Shown piece by piece: positions 8,540 to 17,083 of a stretch of DNA of 64,000 bases. Below the pieces are notes generated by a model. That model did no database searches and was not told where the DNA came from. It was given only the letters and a program-made list of their open reading frames with translations. How positions within the stretch are numbered: position 1 is the stretch's first letter; each line of letters opens with the position of its first letter. The position numbers were made by a program, and so were the translations under genes. Origin of the DNA: Paenibacillus sp. FSL M7-0420 (GTDB lineage Bacteria; Bacillota; Bacilli; Paenibacillales; Paenibacillaceae); contig NZ_JBBOCJ010000001.1 of NCBI RefSeq assembly GCF_038002345.1, forward strand, positions 6,882,001-6,946,000, written 5' to 3'.

Positions 8540-9765
8540 AGCTTAACCTCTCTTCTGCACAGCAGCAGATAGGACAGAACCGACAGGAGGCCCGCTCCCG
8601 CGATGACCAGCGCCATCGGCAGGGCCGAGCCGCTGCCGCCAAGTCCGACCAGCGGAGCCGCACAGCTCCCCAGCAGCAAGGGAAGCAGACCCAGAAGCGC
8701 AGAGGCGCTGCCCGCCGTCTCCCCCTGATCCTGCATCGCCAGCGAGAAGCTGGTCGTACCCACAAGACCTACACTTGCAACCACAGCGAACAGACAGATT
8801 AGGATCGGCAGCAGCCCGCCATCGGCGAGGAGGGTAATCAGCAGCAGAATACCTCCGGAGGTACTGAGCAGAAGGCCGCAGATCAGCAGCTTACGCTCAC
8901 CCACTCTGGCCGACATCCGCCCGGCAATCTGCCCGGTCAGAATAATGCCGAAGCCATTCACGGCGAAGATCAGGCTGTACATTTGCGGGGATACCCCGTA
9001 AATCGTCTGCAGAACAAAGGAGGATCCCGAGATATAAGCGAACATGCCTGCCATAACAAAGCCCTGGGAGAGCGCGTAGCCCATGAATCCGGCATTGCCG
9101 AGCAGGATGCGGAAGGTACGCAGGGTCCCTCTGAGCCCGCTGCGGATACGCCGTTCCTTGGGCAGGGTCTCCGGCAGCCGCAGGAGAATGACCGCCGCGA
9201 AGAGCAGCCCGCATACGAATAAGACTACAAATACGCCCTTCCAGTCCGTCACTCTCAACAGCTGCCCCCCGATGACCGGCGCTGCAATCGGGCCCAGTCC
9301 GTTGACAATCATCAGCAGCGAGAAGAACCTGGTTAATTCCGAGCCGCTGTACATATCGCGGACCGCCGCGCGGGAAATCACCACCCCTACCGATCCGGCC
9401 AGCCCCTGGACGAAGCGCAGCACAATCAGCAGTCCGATGGACGGGCTGAACGCACAGAGCAGCGAGGATACCGCATAGATCATCATTCCGAACAACAGCG
9501 GAATCCGGCGCCCGTGCACATCACTGAGCGGTCCGGCCACAAGCTGGCCCGAAGCCAGCCCTAGCAGGAAGAAGGTCAGGGTAAGCTGAATCATGGCGGG
9601 ACTGGTATCGAAATAGAGGCCAAGAGCCGGCAGGGCAGGCAGATACATATCAATCGACAGGGGACCAATGGTAGCGATGGCTCCCAGAATCACAGCAAGC
9701 TGCAGCCGCTGGCTTCTGGACGGCCCGCCCTCAGCCAGGCTTGTCACCGAATTTTGCTTCATCAT
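8536..9765 (-). CDS. Bcr/CflA-type MFS multidrug exporter
   Basis: This 409-residue twelve-helix major facilitator protein is probably a proton-driven drug exporter. It shows the Bcr/CflA signature early (GPLSIDMYLPALPAL), loop motif A (GPLSDVHGRRIPLL) and motif C-like GLGPIAAPVIGG. Its length matches the family. It is the first gene of a two-gene unit with the DMT exporter. The N-terminal MMKQNSVTSL leaves the exact start (9765 or 9762) open. The substrate (bicyclomycin, chloramphenicol or other) cannot be inferred. Confidence 0.88.
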   Translation of the reverse strand: MMKQNSVTSLAEGGPSRSQRLQLAVILGAIATIGPLSIDMYLPALPALGLYFDTSPAMIQLTLTFFLLGLASGQLVAGPLSDVHGRRIPLLFGMMIYAVSSLLCAFSPSIGLLIVLRFVQGLAGSVGVVISRAAVRDMYSGSELTRFFSLLMIVNGLGPIAAPVIGGQLLRVTDWKGVFVVLFVCGLLFAAVILLRLPETLPKERRIRSGLRGTLRTFRILLGNAGFMGYALSQGFVMAGMFAYISGSSFVLQTIYGVSPQMYSLIFAVNGFGIILTGQIAGRMSARVGERKLLICGLLLSTSGGILLLITLLADGGLLPILICLFAVVASVGLVGTTSFSLAMQDQGETAGSASALLGLLPLLLGSCAAPLVGLGGSGSALPMALVIAGAGLLSVLSYLLLCRREVKL

Positions 9766-9974
9766 GAATAGGATACATCCTTTCTTGCCCGTAACCTTTA
9801 GTAAGACGGCAGAGCCATTTATGTTCAGGTCCGTTTATATATTTCTCCATACTACCGATTACCGCCGGAATGTTCAATGAATTTCTGGTTCGGCGGGAAA
9901 GCGCGGTTCGGCAGGAACGGCCTGCATGGAAATCCTGCAGAAAATGCAGCATTACCATCTCCAGAACCACAAAA

Positions 9975-10029
9975 AACCGCCTGCCGTAGCCGCCAATCCT
10001 CTCGGTGATCGGCAGGCCCGCAGGCGGTT
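9975..10029 (-). terminator. Terminator of the mhq-like operon
   Basis: AACCGCCTGC (9975-9984) pairs with GCAGGCGGTT (10020-10029). On the minus strand the stem is followed by TTTTTTG. It lies 20 bases past the esterase stop. Confidence 0.8.
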
Positions 10030-10048
10030 ATTTCGGGTGGTGCTGTTG

Positions 10049-10666
10049 TTACTTCACTGAATCGGTATGCTCAGCCAGCCAATCTCTTGCCGCCTCCGCC
10101 TCGGCGGCGCTCAGGCGGTGCCCCTGATTGCCCCAGTGCGAGGTAACCTCAGCTCCGGCGCCGCTTAACAGTGCTTCCAGCTCCCGGGTCTCCTCGGAGC
10201 GGATAATCGGATCATTGGTCCCTGCCCCGATAAAGACCGGAACCCCCTGCAGCGAAGGAATCGCCAGGCCGCGCAGCGGAACCATCGGGTGCAGCAGCAC
10301 CGCCGCCCGGAAGAGGGCTCCGTAATGGAAGAGCAGACTGCCCGCGATGTTCGCACCGTTGGAATAGCCGACAGCTACCAGATTATCGGCATCGAAGCCA
10401 TATTTTGCAGCCGCCTCCTCCAGGAACTGCTTCACCTCATGGGTGCGGAAGATCAGATCCTCCTCATCGAAAATCCCCTCTGCCAGCCTACGGAAGTAAC
10501 GCGGCATGCCATTCTCCAGTACGTTGCCGCGGATACCCAGGACAGATGCTCCAGGTGCCAGCAGCTCGGCCAGCGGCAGCAGATCACGTTCATTGCCGCC
10601 TGTGCCATGGAATAAAACCAGTGTGGGCTGCGTTACGTCTGTACCTTGCTCAAATACATGAATCAT
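10049..10666 (-). CDS. mhqD: MhqD-like phospholipase/carboxylesterase
   Basis: This 205-residue alpha/beta hydrolase has the family sequence FHGTGGNERDL near the oxyanion hole, nucleophile elbow GYSNGA (Ser about residue 106), an Asp in GTNDPII and a final GNQGHRL His. This is the phospholipase/carboxylesterase fold of MhqD (YodD). In Bacillus subtilis MhqD is part of the quinone and catechol defence regulon. The start overlaps the dioxygenase stop by four bases (ATGA) and GGAGG lies inside the preceding gene. It is the third gene of doxX-dioxygenase-esterase. The natural substrate is unknown. Confidence 0.82.
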   Translation of the reverse strand: MIHVFEQGTDVTQPTLVLFHGTGGNERDLLPLAELLAPGASVLGIRGNVLENGMPRYFRRLAEGIFDEEDLIFRTHEVKQFLEEAAAKYGFDADNLVAVGYSNGANIAGSLLFHYGALFRAAVLLHPMVPLRGLAIPSLQGVPVFIGAGTNDPIIRSEETRELEALLSGAGAEVTSHWGNQGHRLSAAEAEAARDWLAEHTDSVK

Positions 10667-11613
10667 ACCTGCTTCACCTCCAGTTCTCGGATTTCAAATG
10701 GGCTTAGATTCGCTTCAATCGCCGTACGCTGCGGCTCAAACCATGCCGGAAGCATCAGCTTCTGTCCCAGCGCCTCAGGTGCTTCATCACGGGCGAAGCC
10801 CGGAGGATCGGTTGCAATCTCGAACAGAATTCCGCCTTCTTCCCGGAAGTAGATGGCATTGAAGTACTGGCGGTCCTGCACCGGAGTCGGCTGGTAGCCG
10901 TGACTCTGAACCCGGCGTCCCCACTCCAGCTGCTCACTGTCATCTGCGGCCCGCCAAGCAATATGGTGAACCGTACCTGTACCGCCGCCGCCCTGCGGAA
11001 CCGGAGCAGCCTTCAGATCAATAATATTGCCGATATTTCCGGAAGCTCTGTAGCGGATGTAGCCATCCCCTTCAGCGATACGCTCCATTCCCAGGGTGCG
11101 GGAGAGGGTATCCGCTGTCCGGTCCGGGGCCGTGCTGTAGAGGACAGCGCCTCCGAAGCCTTTGACCGCATGCTCTACCGGAACGCCGCCGAACGACCAG
11201 GTGCTCAGCGCCCCCTCTTCCCGCTCCACCAGCTCAATCCGCAGTCCGTCATAATCCGCGAAAGAGAGATACGACTCGCCAATCCGGGTAACCTTAGTCA
11301 CAGGAATCTGATAAGCGGCCAGCCGCTGCTCCCAGAATCCGAAGGAGCCAGCCGGTACAGCATAAGTGGTCACACCGACCTGTCCTCCGCCGATTCTGCC
11401 TTTGCGGCCATGAGCCCAAGGGAAGAAGGTGATAATCGTACCCGGCGCACCCTGCTCATTGCCGAAGTAGAGGTGGTAGACCTCGGGGGCGTCGAAATTG
11501 ATGGTTTTTTTGACGAGCCGCAGGCCTAGAATTCCGGCATAGAAATCAGCATTACGCTGAGCGTCTCCCACAAAAGCGGTAACATGGTGAATCCCTGCAG
11601 TATGCATAGTCAT
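10663..11613 (-). CDS. mhqO: MhqO/MhqE-like ring-cleaving dioxygenase
   Basis: This 316-residue protein has two vicinal-oxygen-chelate (glyoxalase/extradiol) modules. The first starts IHHVTAFVGDAQRNADFY, the second lies around VHHIAWRAADD, with acidic metal ligands IELVERE and LFEIATDPPG. It matches the MhqO/MhqE family, proposed to open or detoxify hydroquinones and catechols. AGGAGG lies eight bases upstream of ATG 11613. Its operon partners (DoxX, MhqD-like esterase) and the facing MarR regulator reproduce the B. subtilis mhqNOP/mhqED regulon in compact form. Its exact chemistry in this organism is inferred from the family. Confidence 0.85.
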   Translation of the reverse strand: MTMHTAGIHHVTAFVGDAQRNADFYAGILGLRLVKKTINFDAPEVYHLYFGNEQGAPGTIITFFPWAHGRKGRIGGGQVGVTTYAVPAGSFGFWEQRLAAYQIPVTKVTRIGESYLSFADYDGLRIELVEREEGALSTWSFGGVPVEHAVKGFGGAVLYSTAPDRTADTLSRTLGMERIAEGDGYIRYRASGNIGNIIDLKAAPVPQGGGGTGTVHHIAWRAADDSEQLEWGRRVQSHGYQPTPVQDRQYFNAIYFREEGGILFEIATDPPGFARDEAPEALGQKLMLPAWFEPQRTAIEANLSPFEIRELEVKQV

Positions 11614-11654
11614 AAATGAAACCTCCTGATAGTTGTGATGATGATGCGTTTATT

Positions 11655-12056
11655 TTAATTGAAGAATATTGCGTCCAGTGAAATCGAACCCGCGCCTGTC
11701 AGCGCTATACCTACAGCGACTACCAGCACCGTTAATGGAAATTCAATCCCGTTCGCCGTGGACCAAAATCCGTTAGGAGCATGAACCTTCACAATGGCAC
11801 CGAGCATCGTTGCCGCAATCAGTACCGCAGCCACCGGAGTCAGCAGACCCAGAGTGAACAGCAGGCCTCCGACCAGCTCCATCAGACCTGCCAGCACCGC
11901 CATGCGCACGCCCGGCTTGATACCAATCGACTCCATCCAGCCGCCTGTTCCCTTAGGCCCATATCCGCCGAACCAGCCGAACAGCTTCTGTGCGCCATGC
12001 CCAATGAACGCTACACCGATCACCAATCTCATCAACAATAAACCTACACTAACCAT
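11655..12056 (-). CDS. mhqP: DoxX-family membrane protein (MhqP-like)
   Basis: This 133-residue protein has four membrane helices and the DoxX signatures GVAFIGHGAQKLFGWFGG and GLMELVGGLLFTLGLLTP. In B. subtilis the DoxX protein MhqP sits with MhqO in the quinone-responsive operon, where a membrane redox role is proposed. A GTG at 12065 is in frame but almost touches the Shine-Dalgarno; ATG 12056 with GGAG ten bases upstream is better. It is the first gene of the operon, and its promoter region carries the perfect operator at 12088-12105. Confidence 0.85.
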   Translation of the reverse strand: MVSVGLLLMRLVIGVAFIGHGAQKLFGWFGGYGPKGTGGWMESIGIKPGVRMAVLAGLMELVGGLLFTLGLLTPVAAVLIAATMLGAIVKVHAPNGFWSTANGIEFPLTVLVVAVGIALTGAGSISLDAIFFN

Positions 12057-12087
12057 TTTAAACACTCTCCATTCTCTTGGTTTTAAT

Positions 12088-12105
12088 TATCTTAACGTTA
12101 AGATA
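12088..12105. promoter_or_regulatory. Perfect 18-bp palindromic MarR/MhqR-type operator
   Basis: TATCTTAACGTTAAGATA is an exact palindrome 32 bases upstream of doxX. A close variant lies in front of the facing marR gene (12714-12731). The ATCT...AGAT outer halves resemble the MhqR box of B. subtilis. It is most likely bound by the MarR protein encoded at 12204-12671. Confidence 0.85.
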
Positions 12106-12203
12106 TTAGCTAAAAAAATTTACTGATCTATTATTCTCTTCATTAGTTCAGCTTAATAACAAGCAGACAACCTTACCGCCGCTGGGCTGCTATGGACTCC
12201 CTT

Positions 12204-12671
12204 CTATACGCCCTTGCCCAGCTTCTTCAGCAGCAGCGTAGCCTGAGCCTTCTCTTCGCTGTCCAGTCCGCCCATCAGGCTGTGAATAGAATCGACATGC
12301 TGCGGGAAAATATCATCAAACAGCTCCCGTCCCGCCTCCGTAATCTCGGCATACGTAACACGGCGGTCATCCTCGCAAGGTACGCGCTTCAGCAGTCCCC
12401 GCTTCTCCAGCTTGTCGATATTGTATGTGATGCTGCCGCTGGTGACCAGAATCTTCTCGCCAATCTGCTGAAGTGGAATCCGATTTCTATGATACAGCAC
12501 CTCAAGCACCATGAACTCCGCCGATGCCAGCCCGTGACTCTTCATATCCTTCACCGCCTGATCCATCAGGCTCTTGTACGCCTTCGACAGAACGACGAAC
12601 AATTTCAGCGATGCTGCCTGATCCTGCATAGTGTCTGCTTCTGTTCCTGCTGTCTTATTCTTGCTGCTCAT
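12204..12671 (-). CDS. mhqR: MarR-family repressor, MhqR-like
   Basis: This 155-residue winged-helix protein has the MarR core: AEFMVLEVLYHRNRIPLQQIGEKILVTSGSITYNIDKLEKRGLL (recognition region) and the wing around CEDDRRVTYAEITEAG. In B. subtilis MhqR represses quinone/catechol detoxification genes, and the neighbouring operon is that set. A longer frame begins at 12785, but ATG 12671 has AGGAGG eight to nine bases upstream. Operator-like TATCTTTAA-GTTAAGATA in its own leader indicates autorepression. MhqR-type regulators are said to lack a simple thiol switch; whether inducer binding is direct here is unknown. Confidence 0.87.
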   Translation of the reverse strand: MSSKNKTAGTEADTMQDQAASLKLFVVLSKAYKSLMDQAVKDMKSHGLASAEFMVLEVLYHRNRIPLQQIGEKILVTSGSITYNIDKLEKRGLLKRVPCEDDRRVTYAEITEAGRELFDDIFPQHVDSIHSLMGGLDSEEKAQATLLLKKLGKGV

Positions 12672-12698
12672 ATCCTGCACCTCCTGTCCGGCTGCGTT

Positions 12699-12731
12699 TA
12701 TCTTTAAGGTAATTATCTTTAAGTTAAGATA
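12699..12731. promoter_or_regulatory. Second MarR/MhqR operator plus half site
   Basis: TATCTTTAAGTTAAGATA (12714-12731) matches the perfect operator at 12088-12105 except at two positions. An extra half site TATCTTTAA begins at 12699. Placed 28 to 60 bases upstream of the marR start, it fits autoregulation. Confidence 0.75.
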
Positions 12732-12799
12732 AATATACGTTATGGAGGGCAGTCTGTCAAGCGCGGGAGGTAAATTAATTTTCATTTCATTTTTTTCGC

Positions 12800-12925
12800 C
12801 CCGACCTCTGCAACAAACACTCCACCTCTAACTCCTGCGGCAAATACTCCCCCACCCTGCACAACAATCAGCTCCTCCAACTCCCGCAACAAGCACGTGG
12901 ACAAAATCCTTCTATCGCCCGCCCC
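12800..12925. repeat. Degenerate short repeats before mqnB
   Basis: Imperfect copies of CTGCAACAA-like and ACTCC-like strings recur every 27 to 29 bases. The segment ends in GTGGACAAAATCC (12897-12909), which recurs at 18284-18296 with similar flanks. The 346-base gap between marR and mqnB holds the marR operator, these repeats and a promoter candidate, and no gene. Confidence 0.4.
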
Positions 12926-12931
12926 GCATAT

Positions 12932-12960
12932 TTGACCTGTTCTTCAAAACGGCGTAGACT
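12932..12960 (+). promoter_or_regulatory. Candidate sigma-A promoter for mqnB
   Basis: TTGACC and TAGACT are spaced by 17 bases, 58 bases upstream of the mqnB ATG. The -10 matches consensus at four of six positions. Confidence 0.4.
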
Positions 12961-13017
12961 TTCAAAAGGTGAGTATGAACTGAGGAATGAAACTATTTCT
13001 ATAGAAGGAGGCTGATT

Positions 13018-13719
13018 ATGGAATCGAAGGATCATCATCATTCCGGGGCCGCTGCGCGCCTCGAAGCAGCGGAAAAGAAGCCGCGCGTGCTGATCGTAAC
13101 GGCAGTCGCGGCTGAGCGCGAAGCGGTCCTGCGCGGCCTGTCCGGCAGCCGTAGATTCGACGTGATCGCGGCGGGCGCCGGCACCGCAGCGGCAGCGGCG
13201 GGAACCGCCGCCGCCCTGGCAGCCGGCTCGTACGGCTGCGTCGTCAGCGCCGGGATCGGCGGCGGCTTCCCGGGACGCGCACCCGTAGGCTCGCTGGTCG
13301 TCGCCAGCGAGATGCGGGACGCGGCCCTCGGCGCAGAGACGCCGGAGGGCTTCCGCAGCGCTGCCGAGCTTGGCTTCGGCAGCGTGTCCGTGCCTGCGCC
13401 GGGCGGCACGGTGCAGGCCCTTGCGGCCGCGCTCGCAGCGGCCGGCCTCACGGTAAGCACGGGCCCCGTGCTTACCGTGTCGACCGCGACCGGCACCGCC
13501 GGGACGGCCGCGGCTCTGGCCGCCCGCCATCCGCAGGCGGCGGCGGAGGCGATGGAAGGCCACGGGGTCGCCGTGGCCGCCCAGGCGCTGGGGATCGCGA
13601 CGCTGGAGGTGCGCGCGATCTCGAACCCGGTCGGCCCGCGCGACCGGGCCGCGTGGAAGATCAATGAAGCGCTGGACGCCCTGGCAGCGGCGGCGGCTAT
13701 TTTACGGGAGGTGCTGTAA
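13018..13719 (+). CDS. mqnB: MqnB, futalosine hydrolase
   Basis: This 233-residue nucleosidase removes hypoxanthine from futalosine in the alternative menaquinone route. Motifs include VLIVTAVAAEREAV at the N terminus, VVSAGIGGGFPG, and the C-terminal catalytic region EAMEGHGVAVAAQALGI...EVRAISNPVGPRDRAAWKI. It is strikingly Ala/Gly-rich and GC-rich compared with its neighbours, with runs such as AAALAAAGL. The start has GGAGG seven bases upstream. It overlaps mqnD by one base (TAATG). The other pathway genes (mqnA, mqnC, mqnE) are not in this window. Confidence 0.9.
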   Translation: MESKDHHHSGAAARLEAAEKKPRVLIVTAVAAEREAVLRGLSGSRRFDVIAAGAGTAAAAAGTAAALAAGSYGCVVSAGIGGGFPGRAPVGSLVVASEMRDAALGAETPEGFRSAAELGFGSVSVPAPGGTVQALAAALAAAGLTVSTGPVLTVSTATGTAGTAAALAARHPQAAAEAMEGHGVAVAAQALGIATLEVRAISNPVGPRDRAAWKINEALDALAAAAAILREVL

Positions 13720-14570
13720 TGACACAAGAGCTTCATATTGCTTATTCCCCTTGTCCGAACGATACCTTTGTCTTTCATGCCTGGGCGCATGGCCTGATTC
13801 CCGGCGCACCCAAGCTGGATGTAATGTTTGCCGATATCGATATTACGAACGGGCTTGCTGCAGACGGTGCCGGACCTGAGGTGCTCAAAATCTCCTACGC
13901 TGCCCTTCCCTGGGTGCTGGACAGGTACAAGCTGCTCCCTTGCGGCGGTGCGCTGGGACGGGGCTGCGGCCCGCTTGTACTAACCCGCAAAGGCGCAGGC
14001 GCGATCAAGCATCCGCGCGAGCTGTCCGGCCGCAGAATTGCCGTCCCGAGCGAACGCTCTACGGCATACCTGCTGTTCCGTCTTTGGGTAGCACAGCAGG
14101 TGCAGGGCGGTCCGGCTGAGATCGTCGTTATGCCTTTTGATGAGATCATGCCTGCCGTACAGAAGGGAGAGATTGATGCCGGACTCGTCATTCACGAAGC
14201 CCGCTTCACTTACCCGTCCTACAATCTCAACCTGCTTACTGACCTTGGGAGCTGGTGGGAGAGCGATACCGGCTTGCCGATCCCGCTTGGTGCGATTATT
14301 GCCCGCCGCGATCTGGACCATGAGGCCATTACCGGCTGGATTCGCAGTTCACTCCAGTATGCCTGGGACCATCCTCTCGACTGCCAGGAATACGTGCTAA
14401 GCCACGCCCAGGAGCTCTCGCCGGAAGTCGCCAAGTCGCATATTGATCTCTACGTCAACGAATTCACGATGAGCCTTGGCGAGGACGGCTATGCGGCCAT
14501 CTCTGCACTGCTTAACCGGGCTGCTGCCGAAGGGCTTGTACCTGCTGTTGATCCTTCGCTTCTACGATAG
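13719..14570 (+). CDS. mqnD: MqnD, 1,4-dihydroxy-6-naphthoate synthase
   Basis: This 283-residue enzyme converts cyclic dehypoxanthinylfutalosine to 1,4-dihydroxy-6-naphthoate in menaquinone biosynthesis. Family motifs are IAYSPCPNDTFVFHAWAHG at the N terminus, ALGRGCGPLVL, and GLVIHEARFTY carrying the catalytic His. It has a periplasmic-binding-protein-like fold and normal length. It is translationally coupled to mqnB (TAATG overlap), so the organism very probably makes menaquinone by the futalosine route. Confidence 0.93.
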   Translation: MTQELHIAYSPCPNDTFVFHAWAHGLIPGAPKLDVMFADIDITNGLAADGAGPEVLKISYAALPWVLDRYKLLPCGGALGRGCGPLVLTRKGAGAIKHPRELSGRRIAVPSERSTAYLLFRLWVAQQVQGGPAEIVVMPFDEIMPAVQKGEIDAGLVIHEARFTYPSYNLNLLTDLGSWWESDTGLPIPLGAIIARRDLDHEAITGWIRSSLQYAWDHPLDCQEYVLSHAQELSPEVAKSHIDLYVNEFTMSLGEDGYAAISALLNRAAAEGLVPAVDPSLLR

Positions 14571-14611
14571 CTAAGCAAGGAAATAATCCATCCCGCGAGG
14601 AGGCCATTCCT

Positions 14612-15436
14612 ATGATTCCTTCAGGCAACAGCAAGGCTAACATTGACCGATTCTTGGGATACCAGGACGAATATGACCGTTACCGGCCCGAAGCCCCTCC
14701 GCTGGTAATTGAACTGCTGAGTAATTACCTGGGCCGCCGTCCTGCCCATGTTGCAGATATAGGCTGCGGTACCGGCCTGTCCACCTTCCTGTGGAAGGAC
14801 GCCGCTGAAGCGGTAACCGGAGTAGAGCCTAATCTAGATATGCTCAGCAAGGCTCAGGATAAGCTGCGTCTTCTCGGCAGCGGAGCGAATAACGTGTGTT
14901 TTGTGCAGGGCTACTCTAACCAGCTTCCTTTTGACACGGGGAGTGTGGACATCATCACCTGCTCGCAGTCGTTCCACTGGATGGACCCGGACAGCACCCT
15001 TCAGGAGATCTCGCGTTGCCTGCGGCCCGGCGGGGTATTCGCCGCCTATGATTGTGACTGGCCTCTGGTGCTGCAGCCCGCTATTGAAGCCCGGTATAAC
15101 CGGCTGATTGCAGCTTCAGATGACTTGCTTACAGAGCTTCAGCCGGACACCGATCAGGCCAGCAAATGGGACAAGGAAGGTCATCTGGGCCGGATCAAAG
15201 CCAGCGGACGGTTTACGTATGCGCGAGAGATTGTTTTTCACAACACAGAATCATGCGATACACAGCGCTATATCGGCTTGGCCCTCAGCCAGGGCGGCAT
15301 CCAGTCCCTCCTGAAGCTTAGCCCAACCTCACTTGTGCAGGATATTGCCGAATTCTCGGCAGAGGTAGAGGCATTCTTCCAGGGCCGGACCTTGCAGGTG
15401 CCGATTAGCTACCGGATGCGGATCGCCGTGAAGTAA
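14612..15436 (+). CDS. Class I SAM-dependent methyltransferase
   Basis: This 274-residue protein has a Rossmann-type methyltransferase domain: motif I VADIGCGTGLS (about residues 48-58), acidic VEPN at the ribose-binding position, and FDTGSVDIITCSQSFHWMDP in motif IV/V. It is of the UbiE/type-11 class, and the acceptor substrate cannot be told. GAGGAGG lies eight bases upstream of the ATG. It follows mqnD by 41 bases and may share its transcript, but menaquinone methylation (MenG) is not implied: its motifs look more like the trans-aconitate/type-11 group. Confidence 0.8.
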   Translation: MIPSGNSKANIDRFLGYQDEYDRYRPEAPPLVIELLSNYLGRRPAHVADIGCGTGLSTFLWKDAAEAVTGVEPNLDMLSKAQDKLRLLGSGANNVCFVQGYSNQLPFDTGSVDIITCSQSFHWMDPDSTLQEISRCLRPGGVFAAYDCDWPLVLQPAIEARYNRLIAASDDLLTELQPDTDQASKWDKEGHLGRIKASGRFTYAREIVFHNTESCDTQRYIGLALSQGGIQSLLKLSPTSLVQDIAEFSAEVEAFFQGRTLQVPISYRMRIAVK

Positions 15437-15488
15437 CCATTTCCGTTAGCATCCTACCTCCGTCTAATAGAACAAGCTGAATCAAGTA

Positions 15489-15524
15489 CGCCCCGGTTAT
15501 CCCCGCAAAGGAACCGGGGCGTTT
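15489..15524 (+). terminator. Terminator after the methyltransferase
   Basis: CGCCCCGGTT (15489-15498) pairs with AACCGGGGCG (15512-15521) and is followed by TTT. It separates the mqn region from the HTH-TPR receptor gene. Confidence 0.75.
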
Positions 15525-15606
15525 CAATGTGTCACGGTAAGCTTAGCCAGGGATATAGTTCCAGTCTGCCCTTCCTTTTGTTCACCGTATTTACTAATCC
15601 GCTCTA

Positions 15607-15635
15607 TTGACCGTTGGAATATTATCACATATTAT
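15607..15635 (+). promoter_or_regulatory. Sigma-A promoter of the HTH-TPR receptor gene
   Basis: TTGACC, a 17-base spacer and TATTAT lie 53 bases upstream of the receptor ATG. Both boxes are close to consensus. Confidence 0.7.
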
Positions 15636-15688
15636 TACACCAATGAATTAAAAATCTATTTACTGGGATTAGGTCAGGTGGTGTTTGT

Positions 15689-17083
15689 ATGAAGTCCACA
15701 ACCACGATTCGCGATCAGGTAACCGCATATTTGTCTAATCAGAGCCTGTCCATTAATCAGTTTGCCATTTCGTCAGGAATCAATTCCGGCACACTCAGCC
15801 GTGTCGTTAAAGACCGTCAGCCGATTGCCATGGATCATCTGGAGCGCATTACCCGGGGCATGGGCCTGCCGGAGGACCACTTCTATAGCTTATATGTGGA
15901 CGAATGCTTTCACCATTCAGCTCCCACCTGGCGGCGCTTGCGGCCGTTTCTTGTGCGTTCAGCGGCGCTCGGCCGCCTTGACTGTGTTGAACAGGTAGTT
16001 AGGAACCTGCTGGAGAATCTGGTCTATGCTCCTATGCTATTCGAAGTTGCAGAAGGGCTGTTTGAGCAGGGATTGTGGAACGCAGCAGCATTATTGTATG
16101 AGAATGTGAGCACCAGTGAGAAATATCAGAATTCCGACCGGCTCGCCGTATGCCAATACAGGTTATTCCGAATTGGCCTCGGTGATGACCAGAGCAGCAA
16201 TCTGCGGGTAGCCATCCTGTTCGAGTGCTTCATCGACCGGCTGAATGAGGCGGATCAACTGGACGGATTGAAAGACCTGCTGGATGTCTACTACTCTCTG
16301 CAGAAGTGGGCTAAAGTGAACGAGCTTGCCGAGAAAATGCTTGAGCTCGCTACCCTCCGTTACAATCTACAGCACCGCTCGAAACGTAAACCGGACAACG
16401 AAAGATTGCCTTCAAAGCCGCTGTATTTATATATTCTAAATGCCCGGCTATTAATCTCGAGCATTTATATGGAATATGGGGATTACAAATCTGCGATTGA
16501 GCATGTCCCTCTCTATATAGATGGTAGCTGGATACAAGAGAAGGATGATGAGGCAGCTCGGACATTAGCCCAGTTCAGGGAGTGGGGGAAGGCAAATATC
16601 TTCCTATATCGTCTGCTTGATGGACAGATAGAGGTATTATCTGATTATGTGGAGTATATCTCTAAGCAGCCAGACGAGATATTTACAGCTATGTACCATA
16701 TTGTTAAGTCAGCGAACCGGTATGATTGGAATGTGGATGATATTCTGGAACGCTTCTCTGAGCATATCCCTTACCGAATTTATAAATCGGAATTCCGGGA
16801 ATACAACCAGCAAGTTATGGCAGACAAGCATGTCCGATTTCTAGCAGAATTGGCCACCTATTATGTAAAAAATAATCGAAGTGAAGGTATTATCTTTATC
16901 TTAAAAAGTTTGGAATCCTCTGCTAAAATTAACAACGAGAGTGTAGTCATCACCTGCGTAGATCTATTTGAACAATACAGACATATAGCACGTGATGATG
17001 AAATCGAGACATACAAACTCCTAATTAGAGAGGTGCGTAATACAAATGATCAAAAGGCTTTTAAAGCTTCTAGTTATATGTAG
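15689..17083 (+). CDS. RRNPP-type quorum-sensing receptor, HTH plus TPR
   Basis: This 464-residue cytoplasmic regulator has an N-terminal Cro/C1-type HTH (about residues 5-65, containing LSINQFAISSGINSGTLSRVVKDR). A long all-helical region follows (about 75-460) with TPR-like pairs, for example CVEQVVRNLLENLVYAPMLFEVAEGLFEQGLWNAA and YILNARLLISSIYMEYGDYKSAIEH. This is the layout of peptide-binding regulators of the RRNPP superfamily (PlcR, NprR, AimR, and Alo receptors of Paenibacillus). GGTGG lies six bases upstream of ATG 15689. Its 3' end overlaps a 47-codon secreted pro-peptide gene (17046-17189) on the same strand, the hallmark of a receptor/signal pair. The gene is more AT-rich toward its 3' end. 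Target genes are unknown. Confidence 0.82.
   Translation: MKSTTTIRDQVTAYLSNQSLSINQFAISSGINSGTLSRVVKDRQPIAMDHLERITRGMGLPEDHFYSLYVDECFHHSAPTWRRLRPFLVRSAALGRLDCVEQVVRNLLENLVYAPMLFEVAEGLFEQGLWNAAALLYENVSTSEKYQNSDRLAVCQYRLFRIGLGDDQSSNLRVAILFECFIDRLNEADQLDGLKDLLDVYYSLQKWAKVNELAEKMLELATLRYNLQHRSKRKPDNERLPSKPLYLYILNARLLISSIYMEYGDYKSAIEHVPLYIDGSWIQEKDDEAARTLAQFREWGKANIFLYRLLDGQIEVLSDYVEYISKQPDEIFTAMYHIVKSANRYDWNVDDILERFSEHIPYRIYKSEFREYNQQVMADKHVRFLAELATYYVKNNRSEGIIFILKSLESSAKINNESVVITCVDLFEQYRHIARDDEIETYKLLIREVRNTNDQKAFKASSYM

Noticed and set aside
12868..13563. Minus-strand 231-residue frame
   Set aside because: Shadow in the GC-rich mqnB gene; composition is low complexity Arg/Ala/Gly.
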